From JADJYF01 sp050186725 (GTDB lineage Bacteria > Pseudomonadota > Gammaproteobacteria > Ga0077536), in the NCBI GenBank assembly GCA_050186725.1, contig JBFWYG010000100.1, positions 1 through 14,272 of the forward strand: a stretch of DNA of 14,272 bases, given 5' to 3'. This document shows, piece after piece, positions 1 to 5,591 of this stretch. A program made the position numbers and the translations under genes. Under the pieces are notes generated by a model that was given only the letters and a program-made list of their open reading frames with translations, ran no database searches and was not told the origin of the DNA. How positions within the stretch are numbered: position 1 is the stretch's first letter; each line of letters starts with the position of its first letter.

Positions 1-2
1 CA

Positions 3-202
3 TTGTAGAGGCGACGCCGACGATGACGTGGTCGCTTTCATTTCCGATCCGTCACGCCTGGGCAAGCAGGCATCCATGGACCGTGCCGATCGCCGATGGA
101 CCCCAGCTTTCGCAGGGGTGACGGCGTTGTAAAGGCGTCGCCGACGATGACGTGGTTGCTTCGTTTCCGATCCGTCATGCCTGCGCAAGCAGGCATCCAT
201 GG
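3..202. repeat. Pair of REP-like dispersed repeats
   Basis: Two copies of a roughly 76-base unit lie at 3-79 and 127-202. They differ at about six positions plus a one-base indel by hand alignment. Each ends in a 'gtcaYgcctgSgcaagcaggcatccatgg' type core, where the second copy forms a stem, ATGCCTGC/GCAGGCAT, closed by a GCAA loop (177-196); the first copy has mismatches in its left arm. Between them (about 95-118) is a degraded second stem, 'ccccagctttcgcagggg'. Short reading frames here translate to 'MPACAGMT'-like strings, which I know as a spurious translation of such intergenic repeats in proteobacteria. Nothing in 1-261 looks like a real gene. Confidence 0.75.
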
Positions 203-261
203 GCTTTGACGAACGCTTACCGAGCCTCGTGTGCGCCCGGGCCAAGGAGCCGTGGCGCCGC

Positions 262-633
262 TCAAGCTTCGTCTTCCCCCTCCAGGCGTTCGCGGATCAG
301 TGCTTCGAGTTCCTCGTCGGTGATGCCGAGGCGCGCTTCCTCCGCCTGGTCGAGGCCGTCGCCGAGGCCAGCCTCGGCTTCCGCCACGACGCGGTCGGGC
401 AGGATCTCGTTGCCCGGTTCGAGTGCCGTGGAGGCCTCGACAGCGGGACGTTCACCCGTACCGTCGCGGTCGCCCGTGCCGTCGAGGCCGGCGACGGGCG
501 CGCCCACCAGGTCCGAGCCTGAGTCGGAACTGTCGCTCGGACCGAGCGCGCGCAGGTCATGCCCTGGAGGCAGAGTTTCATCGGGTCGGCCCAGGGGCAG
601 GTTGTCGGGATCGAGCGTGCTGCCTGCGCCCAT
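262..633 (-). CDS. Small acidic hypothetical protein (123 aa)
   Basis: I can give no function. The protein is strongly acidic and low in hydrophobic residues, with no signal peptide or membrane segment. An N-terminal, probably disordered half contains GPSDSSDSGSD (residues 31-41) and a DGTGDRDGTGER stretch (51-62). The C-terminal third (about 83-117) looks helical and ends with an ITDEELEALIRERLEGE-like acidic helix. I recall short proteobacterial hypothetical proteins carrying a similar LGPSDxSDSGSD motif, which supports this being a real gene. The ATG at 633 is preceded by GAGGA seven bases upstream on the minus strand (641-645). It diverges from the DUF2061 gene across a 194-base region. 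The opposite-strand frames over this region show no recognisable protein. Confidence 0.6.
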   Translation of the reverse strand: MGAGSTLDPDNLPLGRPDETLPPGHDLRALGPSDSSDSGSDLVGAPVAGLDGTGDRDGTGERPAVEASTALEPGNEILPDRVVAEAEAGLGDGLDQAEEARLGITDEELEALIRERLEGEDEA

Positions 634-739
634 GGCGTGGTCCTCGTGTGTGCGACAGGCGCCCAGGTTCGCGCCGCGCCATGGGGTGAACTGTCAGCGC
701 GCCGCGCCTCGACGTGTCAGCCCCCGTGCAGCCCCACCG

Positions 740-756
740 GATTGAGCGGCTCAATC
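740..756. promoter_or_regulatory. 17-bp palindrome, possible operator
   Basis: GATTGAGC-G-GCTCAATC is a perfect 8-bp inverted repeat around one central base. It lies in the divergent region between the acidic hypothetical gene (minus) and the DUF2061 gene (plus), so a terminator role is unlikely because neither flanking gene ends here. A weak -10-like TAGGGT lies at 801-806 before the DUF2061 gene, with no good -35 box. A dimeric regulator site is the simplest reading. Which regulator, and which of the two genes is controlled, is unknown. Confidence 0.35.
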
Positions 757-827
757 GACGCGTGCAACAGAATCGATTTCCGTCGCGGTGTGCGCCTGCC
801 TAGGGTATGGGCAGGAGGAAAGCCATC

Positions 828-1061
828 ATGACCAAGACCATCACCTTCGCCTGCCTGCATTTCAGCGTGGCCTTCGGCGTGGCCTACGCGCTGACCGGGA
901 GCGTGCTCATCGGCGGCGCGATGGCGCTGGTGGAGCCCCTGATCAATACCGTGGTCTTCCATTTCCACGAGCGCGCCTGGCGTCGCTGGGAGGCAGGACG
1001 CGCGGCGCCCGCGCAGGCGGGGGCCGGCCGTCACCTGCACCTGGTGTCGCGCGCGGCGTGA
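828..1061 (+). CDS. DUF2061 family small membrane protein
   Basis: This 77-residue protein matches the DUF2061 pattern. It starts with a K-T-[IL]-[TW] segment, then two hydrophobic stretches (about residues 5-23 and 25-41) separated by a TGS turn, and it ends in the family-typical V-V-F-H-F-H-E-R-A-W (about 42-51), followed by a short basic and alanine-rich tail. Family members are predicted inner-membrane proteins without an assigned role. An ATG lies in frame seven codons upstream at 807, but the GGAGGAA (814-820), seven bases before the ATG at 828, clearly selects the later start. A small stem (1080-1095, GCGCC/GGCGC) follows the stop and overlaps the next promoter region. Confidence 0.8.
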   Translation: MTKTITFACLHFSVAFGVAYALTGSVLIGGAMALVEPLINTVVFHFHERAWRRWEAGRAAPAQAGAGRHLHLVSRAA

Positions 1062-1089
1062 GGCAGGGTGGCGTGTGTGCGGCGCCGGG

Positions 1090-1104
1090 AGGCGCGGCTA
1101 TACT
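1090..1104 (+). promoter_or_regulatory. Putative sigma-70 promoter of yghU (-10 TATACT)
   Basis: TATACT at 1098-1103 sits in the 15-mer GGCGCGGCTATACTC, which recurs exactly at 2401-2415 upstream of the SDR gene. Transcription starting near 1110 would leave a leader of about 30 bases before the yghU ATG. No convincing -35 box is seen about 17 bases upstream (1075-1080 is gtgtgc). Confidence 0.5.
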
Positions 1105-1141
1105 CGGCCACCCACCATCAACAACGCCGGGAACCGTCCTC

Positions 1142-1999
1142 ATGAGCGATCAAGCGACCTATACGCCACCGAAAGTCTGGACCTGGGATGCAGCCTCGGG
1201 CGGGCAGTTCGCCAACATCAACCGGCCGATAGCGGGCGCGACCCACGACAAGGAACTGCCGGTCGGCAAGCATCCCCTGCAGCTCTACTCGCTCGGCACG
1301 CCGAACGGCATCAAGGTCACGGTGCTGCTGGAGGAACTGCTCGCGCTCGGCCACAAGGGCGCGGAGTACGACGCGTGGCTCGTGAACATCATGGAAGGCC
1401 AGCAGTTCGGCTCGGGTTTCGTCGCGGTCAATCCCAATTCCAAGATCCCGGCGCTGATGGACCACAGCACCAACCCGCCGACGCGGCTCTTCGAGTCGGG
1501 CGCGATGCTGGTATATCTCGCCGAGAAGTTTGGCGCATTCCTGCCGAGCGCGGGCGCGGCGCGCGCCGAGACCCTGTCCTGGCTCTTCTGGCAGATGGGC
1601 GCGACGCCGTTCCTGGGCGGCGGCTTCGGGCATTTCTATGCCTATGCGCCGACCAAGATCGAATACGCCATCAACCGCTACACGATGGAAGCCAAGCGTC
1701 AGCTCGACGTGCTGGATCGCAATCTCGCCGAACGGCGCTTCCTGACCGGTGACGAGTACACCATCGCCGACATGGCGGTGTGGCCGTGGTACGGCGTGCT
1801 GTGCACGGGCGATCTGTACAACGCCCAGGAATTCCTCGACGTGAAGTCCTACCGCAACGTGCTGCGCTGGGCCGCGGAGATCGAGGCGCGGCCCGCGGTC
1901 AAGCGCGGTCGGCGCGTGAACAAGACCTGGGGACCGGAGGCGGATCAGCTGCCCGAGCGCCACGACGCCGCCGACTTCGACAAGCCGGCCGGCGCCTGA
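1142..1999 (+). CDS. yghU: YghU-type glutathione S-transferase (disulfide-bond oxidoreductase)
   Basis: The 285-residue product matches E. coli YghU closely along its length (about 288 aa in E. coli). Shared blocks include KVWTWD (11-16), FANINRP (23-29), LPVGKHPLQLYSLGTPNG (39-56), FVAVNPNSKIPAL (93-105) and the ERHDAADF tail (272-279). The N-terminal thioredoxin-fold domain spans about 46-135, with the glutathione-contacting ESG at 118-120. The helical C-terminal domain covers about 140-260 and contains the IADM capping box (208-211). YghU-type enzymes are cytosolic, bind two glutathiones and have disulfide-bond reductase and organic hydroperoxide activity. The ATG at 1142 has GGGAA (1128-1132) upstream. 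The rhodanese ATG follows five bases after the stop, suggesting one transcript. A detoxification role beside oxygenase genes is plausible but not shown. Confidence 0.95.
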   Translation: MSDQATYTPPKVWTWDAASGGQFANINRPIAGATHDKELPVGKHPLQLYSLGTPNGIKVTVLLEELLALGHKGAEYDAWLVNIMEGQQFGSGFVAVNPNSKIPALMDHSTNPPTRLFESGAMLVYLAEKFGAFLPSAGAARAETLSWLFWQMGATPFLGGGFGHFYAYAPTKIEYAINRYTMEAKRQLDVLDRNLAERRFLTGDEYTIADMAVWPWYGVLCTGDLYNAQEFLDVKSYRNVLRWAAEIEARPAVKRGRRVNKTWGPEADQLPERHDAADFDKPAGA

Positions 2000-2004
2000 G
2001 GCCG

Positions 2005-2382
2005 ATGGCGGGCCTGCTCTCGCGCCTGTTCGGTGGCGGCGAACGGGCCCTCACGACCATCGACGCCGCGACGCTCGCCGCCTGGCTCGCGTCGCGGGAT
2101 GACGTCTGCGTGGTCGATGTGCGCAATGCCGATGAGTTCGTCGGGCCCCTCGGCCACATCGCGGGCGCGCTGAACCTGCCGCTGCCCGCGCTCGCAGCGC
2201 GGCGCGCGGAGCTCGAAGCGCCCGGCGATCGCACCCTGGTGCTGGTCTGCCTGACCGACAAGCGTTCGGGTCAGGCGTGTCGAGAACTCGTCGCCGCCGG
2301 TCTGCCGCGCGTGGTGCTGCTCGGCGGCGGCATGCGCGGCTGGCACGCGGCCGGCCTGCCCGTGGCGGACGCCCACGGATGA
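2005..2382 (+). CDS. Single-domain rhodanese-like sulfurtransferase
   Basis: The 125-residue cytosolic protein has a complete rhodanese fold: VCVVDVRNADEF (34-45), GHIAGALNLPL (50-60) and the active-site loop C82-LTDK-R87 in the VLVCLTDKRS context, followed by GLPRVVLLGGGMRGW (99-113). The catalytic cysteine is present, so an active persulfide-carrying enzyme is expected, transferring sulfane sulfur to cyanide, thiols or a protein partner. Residues 1-18 form a short N-terminal extension (MAGLLSRLFGGGE) seen in some stand-alone rhodaneses. The ATG at 2005 lies five bases after the yghU stop, and no other start fits better. Coupling to a glutathione transferase suggests a thiol/sulfane-sulfur homeostasis pair; the physiological substrate cannot be inferred. 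Confidence 0.9.
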   Translation: MAGLLSRLFGGGERALTTIDAATLAAWLASRDDVCVVDVRNADEFVGPLGHIAGALNLPLPALAARRAELEAPGDRTLVLVCLTDKRSGQACRELVAAGLPRVVLLGGGMRGWHAAGLPVADAHG

Positions 2383-2400
2383 TGCCCTCGGATGATGGTG

Positions 2401-2415
2401 GGCGCGGCTATACTC
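2401..2415 (+). promoter_or_regulatory. Putative promoter of the SDR gene (-10 TATACT)
   Basis: The 15-mer GGCGCGGCTATACTC, with TATACT at 2409-2414, is identical to that upstream of yghU. It lies 34 bases before the SDR ATG at 2449, with GGAG (2437-2440) as ribosome-binding site. The motif begins 18 bases after the rhodanese stop, so the SDR is probably transcribed on its own. No strong -35 box is visible. Confidence 0.5.
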
Positions 2416-2448
2416 CGAGCCCTTCATCCAACGCTCGGAGTCACGCCC

Positions 2449-3243
2449 ATGTCCCAGGCCGGACAGCGCAAATGCATCTTCATCACCGGCGCGGCGAGCG
2501 GCATGGGCCTCGAGACCGCGCGGCTGTTCGCCACCAACGGCTGGTTCGTCGGCGGCTACGACGTCAACGACGCGGGGCTCACGGCGCTGCGTGAGGAACT
2601 CGGCGCCGACAACTGCATTGTGCGCGTGCTGGACGTGGCGGATCGCCCGGCCTACGCCGAAGCGCTGATCGAGTTCAGCGCCGCCAGCGGCGGGCGTCTC
2701 GACCTCTTGTTCAACAACGCTGGCATCGGTCGCGCCGGACGCTTCGACCAGCAGCGCTTCGAGGACATCCTGCGGGTGGTGAACGTCAACCTGGTCGGGG
2801 TGCTGAACGGCATCCATCTCGCCGCGCCGCTCCTGAAAGCCACGCCCAACGCGCTGTGCTTCACCACCTCGTCCTCGTCCGCGACTTTCGGCATGCCCGG
2901 CATCGCGGTCTACTCCGCCACCAAGCACGCGGTGAAGGGCCTCACCGAGTCGCTCTCCACCGAGTTCGCGCGCTACGGTGTGCGCGTCGCCGACACTCTG
3001 CCTGGTGTGATCGACACGCCGCTCATCCCGCGGTCCCTGCGTGACAGCGCACCGAAGGAGGGCATGTGGCGCCTGGTGTCGCCGGTGGAAGTGGCGAAAG
3101 CGGTGTGGGCTTCCTATCACGACGAGCCGGACAAGCTGCACTGGTTCGTGCCGGCCGAGGTGGGAGAACTCGACAGGGCGTCGGCGTTGGACCCGGAAGG
3201 CACGCGCAGGAAGCTCGGCGCGAACGCGGCGTTCCTGGATTAA
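2449..3243 (+). CDS. Classical short-chain dehydrogenase/reductase
   Basis: The 264-residue cytosolic oxidoreductase shows all classical SDR landmarks: TGAASGMG cofactor loop (13-20), an acidic residue D38 at the end of beta-2 that favours NAD(H), D62 in LDVAD, NNAG (89-92), N114, catalytic S141/S142 region, and Y155-x3-K159 in YSATK. PGVIDTP (185-191) follows the active site. The family interconverts alcohols and ketones. The closest general type is the group annotated as SDR family oxidoreductase in hydroaromatic or steroid-like catabolism; substrate is not readable. An upstream in-frame ATG (2392) would overlap the promoter, whereas the ATG at 2449 has GGAG eight bases before it, so the shorter start was chosen. 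The last 30 residues contain an unusual LHWFVPAEVGELDR segment typical of this subgroup. Confidence 0.93.
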   Translation: MSQAGQRKCIFITGAASGMGLETARLFATNGWFVGGYDVNDAGLTALREELGADNCIVRVLDVADRPAYAEALIEFSAASGGRLDLLFNNAGIGRAGRFDQQRFEDILRVVNVNLVGVLNGIHLAAPLLKATPNALCFTTSSSSATFGMPGIAVYSATKHAVKGLTESLSTEFARYGVRVADTLPGVIDTPLIPRSLRDSAPKEGMWRLVSPVEVAKAVWASYHDEPDKLHWFVPAEVGELDRASALDPEGTRRKLGANAAFLD

Positions 3244-3262
3244 CCTCGATGGGCTGATGAAT

Positions 3263-3280
3263 GTCGGGCTGAAGCCCGAC
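3263..3280. repeat. Inverted repeat GTCGGGCT-GA-AGCCCGAC
   Basis: A perfect 8-bp inverted repeat with a two-base centre sits 20 bases after the SDR stop. It resembles dispersed intergenic elements ('gtcgggctgaagcccgacctgcagg') that I know from several gammaproteobacterial genomes. It is not followed by a T-run, so it would be at best an imperfect terminator. A second small inverted repeat, CCACC-GGTT-GGTGG, follows at 3292-3305. The rest of the 221-base spacer up to 3464 holds a TTGACG (3344-3349) but no matching -10 box that I would trust. Confidence 0.5.
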
Positions 3281-3464
3281 CTGCAGGGCGACCACCGGTT
3301 GGTGGGACTTCCACCCGGCATTTATTCCTTACCCGTCCCCCGGTTGACGCCGCCGCCCGGCGCGCGTCATGCTCAGGCTCGCACAGCCGGCCAAGGATCC
3401 CGCCTCGCGGCTGCGCCCACCGATACGCCTGTTCGGACCAACTGCATCTGGGGAGACTGCAGCC

Positions 3465-4472
3465 ATGCTCGACGATCGCGATGCCGAGTTTCATCCGTCC
3501 TCGCCCGATCAGCTGGACTGGGCGGAGACCAATTTCTTCGGCTTCTACAACGCCGAGGCGCATCTGAACGTCGGCGTCTACGCGCTGTTCCGGCCGAACC
3601 TCGGGACCGTCAGTTCCACCATCTGCATGAACTCGCGGCGCGTACAGGCGCCGTGGCACGCGGACTTCGTCGACTATCGCGCCCACCTGCCGATCCCCGA
3701 ACCGCGCAGCCTGCTCGACTACAAGCTCGGCAACTCGCTGCACATCGTCTGCACCCGGCCGAACCACGAGTGGGACATCCGCTACGACGACGGCGAGGGC
3801 ACGACCATCGATGTGCACTACCGCGCGGTGATGGTGCCCTTCGATATCCACGACCCGGCGCTCGACCCCATGTGCGCCGCCGGCACCGAGGCCGGCAAGT
3901 TCGCCTGGGGCACGGCCTACAACGGGCACTTCGATCAGACCGGCCATTTCACCGGGGAAGTGACCGTGCGCGGCAAGCGCTACGCCATCGACTGCGTGTC
4001 CACCATGGATCACTCCTGGGGTCCGCGCCCCGAGCGCGGCAAGCCGAACATGAGCTGGCTGCACGCGCATGTCGACGAGCGCAACGCGCTGCATGCGATC
4101 ATGGGCTTCGACGCCATGGTCGATCAGAACCGCCTGACGCTCGCCCATGGCTACGTGCTGGTGGACGGCGAGCTGCGCGGCCTGGCGCGCGGCCAGGGCA
4201 TCACCACGCGCCGCGTAGACCGCTTTCCGGACACGGTGGAACTCGAGTTCGCCGACGCGGCCGGCCGGCCTTACCGCCTGGCGGCCCGCGCGTTGACCAG
4301 TTTTCCCTGGCAGTGCTGGCCGAACATGATCTCGTTCAACGCGCTGGCCGAATGGCAGTTCGACGGGCGGCGCGCGTTCGGCGAGATCCAGGACTTCTTC
4401 GAACTGCCGCAGCTGAACCGGCTGAACAGCGAGCCCGCCACCGCGCGCGGCCACGACTCGGCGGCCGCCTGA
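3465..4472 (+). CDS. DUF7065/DUF7064 (AttH/CrtC-like) domain protein
   Basis: The 335-residue protein is beta-rich, with no signal peptide. Its N-terminal half (about 1-150) has the FFGFYNAEAHLNVGVYALFRPN type opening (24-45). Its C-terminal half contains HFDQTGHFTGEVTVRGKRY (155-173), leading into the hallmark MDHSWGPR (181-188). That DHSWGPR block is characteristic of the lipocalin-like superfamily that includes AttH and hydroxyneurosporene synthase (CrtC), and is annotated as DUF7064 in recent databases. Members recur in terpenoid, steroid and aromatic degradation loci; their chemistry is mostly unproven, although CrtC is a hydratase acting on a hydrophobic polyene. A longer frame opens at 3369, but GGGGAG (3450-3455) nine bases before the ATG at 3465 and the family-like N-terminus favour this start. 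The stop overlaps the HAD start by one base (TGATG), indicating translational coupling. Confidence 0.85.
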   Translation: MLDDRDAEFHPSSPDQLDWAETNFFGFYNAEAHLNVGVYALFRPNLGTVSSTICMNSRRVQAPWHADFVDYRAHLPIPEPRSLLDYKLGNSLHIVCTRPNHEWDIRYDDGEGTTIDVHYRAVMVPFDIHDPALDPMCAAGTEAGKFAWGTAYNGHFDQTGHFTGEVTVRGKRYAIDCVSTMDHSWGPRPERGKPNMSWLHAHVDERNALHAIMGFDAMVDQNRLTLAHGYVLVDGELRGLARGQGITTRRVDRFPDTVELEFADAAGRPYRLAARALTSFPWQCWPNMISFNALAEWQFDGRRAFGEIQDFFELPQLNRLNSEPATARGHDSAAA

Positions 4473-5122
4473 TGCCGATCGCCGCCGTGCTGTTCGATTT
4501 CGACGGCACGCTGGTGGATACGCGGACCGCGTCGTGGCCGCTGTTCGCCGAGACCAGCCGCGCCTTCGACCTCGGCATCGAGACCCGCGAGCAGTTCTTC
4601 GCGCTGTTCGAGCACAACATCTACGAGTCGCTCGCGCGCCACTGTGGCGACGCAGCCCGCGCGCAAGCTGCCGCCCAGCACTTCCTGGATCTCGTGCGTG
4701 ACCACTACGCACCGCCCTTCATCGACGGCATCGACGCCGTGCTCGACACGCTGGCGCGCGAGCGCACGCTCGCGATTCTCTCCAGCAATCATTCCGGCAC
4801 CGTGCGGCGCCTGCTGGAGGGCGGCGGTGTGGCCGCGCACTTCACCCACGTCTACGGCGGCGATATGCAGCCGAGCAAGGCCGCGGCCATCGCGGACTTC
4901 CTCGCTGGCGGCTGGGACGCGGCGGGCGCGCGGCGCTATGACGCCGACGAAGTGGTGCTGGTGAGCGACACCAGCGGCGATGTGGCGGAAGCCCGCGCCG
5001 CCGGTATTCGCGCGCTCGGCGTCGCCTGGGGCATGCACGACGCGGCGCGCCTCGAAGCCGCCGGCGCCGCGCATGTCGCGCGCGAGCCCCCCGAAATCCT
5101 GCGGTGGATAGCCGCGGCCTGA
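4472..5122 (+). CDS. HAD-superfamily phosphatase (phosphoglycolate phosphatase-like)
   Basis: The 216-residue cytosolic hydrolase has all four HAD motifs: D9-F-D11-GTLVDT (nucleophile and acid/base), a motif II serine in ILSSN (102-106), K136 in PSKAAA, and the metal-binding pair in VSD166TSGD170. A helical cap spans about 18-85, as in the subfamily I beta-phosphoglucomutase/phosphoglycolate phosphatase group. It should remove phosphate from a small metabolite using Mg2+. The start overlaps the upstream stop by one base, and the phosphohistidine-domain gene follows after 42 bases. Co-location with a putative phosphotransfer module suggests it may remove a phosphate that module adds, or clean up a damaged phospho-intermediate; that is inference. 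The actual substrate is unknown, so gph is not assigned. Confidence 0.9.
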   Translation: MPIAAVLFDFDGTLVDTRTASWPLFAETSRAFDLGIETREQFFALFEHNIYESLARHCGDAARAQAAAQHFLDLVRDHYAPPFIDGIDAVLDTLARERTLAILSSNHSGTVRRLLEGGGVAAHFTHVYGGDMQPSKAAAIADFLAGGWDAAGARRYDADEVVLVSDTSGDVAEARAAGIRALGVAWGMHDAARLEAAGAAHVAREPPEILRWIAAA

Positions 5123-5164
5123 GTCCCATACGAGACGACCATCGGAACGCTGACGAGGGAGAGC

Positions 5165-5581
5165 ATGAGCATCATCGCGGAAGGCTACAACAGCTTCGAA
5201 ACGGACAAGACGCCCGAAGGGACGGTGATGTTCCTGCCCGATCCGAAGGCGGTGATCGGACTCCTGCAGAGCGGCAAGCTGAAGGATCACATCCTGCTCG
5301 CCGAGGGCGGCACCACGACTTTCCTCGCGCCCGCGCTCAGCATGGGCGCCATCGGCGTGCTGACGCTCTCGGGTGCGCCGGAGTCGCATCTCGGCATCCT
5401 GTCCCGAGAATTCCAGATCCCCTGCATCATGACCACCTACCTGTGTGGCAGCGACAGCCGCTACGTGACCGGCGGCAACAACGGTGCGCACTTCGCCGCC
5501 GTCACCGCCGCGCTGAACGGCAAGCGCGTGCGCCTGCACTGCACCGACAGCGACCTCGGTCGCGTCGAACTCCTGGCCTGA
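5165..5581 (+). CDS. Stand-alone PEP-utilizer phosphohistidine (swivelling) domain
   Basis: This 138-residue protein consists essentially of one PEP-utilizers mobile domain, the swivelling phosphohistidine domain of PEP synthase, pyruvate phosphate dikinase and rifampicin phosphotransferase. The pattern is ILLAEGGTTTFLAPAL (43-58), GAIGVLTLSG (61-70), then the catalytic-loop equivalent P-E-S-H75-L-G-I-L-S-R-E-F-Q-I-P (72-86), which aligns with the family's [TS]-S-H-x-A-I-x-[AS]-R-E-x-x-I-P. H75 is the expected phospho-accepting histidine. In the known enzymes this domain is fused to an ATP-grasp domain and often a PEP-binding barrel; neither is fused here nor recognisable in the window. The ATG at 5165 follows GAGGGAGA (5155-5162). 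The next ATG is ten bases after the stop. The N-terminal 40 residues and the tail 94-138 are family-specific additions. Confidence 0.85.
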   Translation: MSIIAEGYNSFETDKTPEGTVMFLPDPKAVIGLLQSGKLKDHILLAEGGTTTFLAPALSMGAIGVLTLSGAPESHLGILSREFQIPCIMTTYLCGSDSRYVTGGNNGAHFAAVTAALNGKRVRLHCTDSDLGRVELLA

Positions 5582-5591
5582 GGCGCGCGCC

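Noticed and set aside
1..202. CRISPR array suspected from the two repeat copies
   Set aside because: Only two long, diverged copies with an unlike spacer and internal hairpins; no further units and no cas genes, so it is a REP-like element.
38..265. 75-residue frame containing MPACAGMT strings
   Set aside because: These strings are translations of the REP-like repeat, not a protein gene.
788..1141. N-terminal extension of the yghU frame
   Set aside because: It runs out of frame over the DUF2061 gene and the TATACT promoter; YghU homology begins at the ATG at 1142.
3041..4471. Long upstream extension of the HAD frame, giving a possible 693-aa fusion
   Set aside because: The extension is arginine-rich shadow sequence of the SDR and DUF7064 genes; the HAD DxDGT motif sits normally close to the ATG at 4472.
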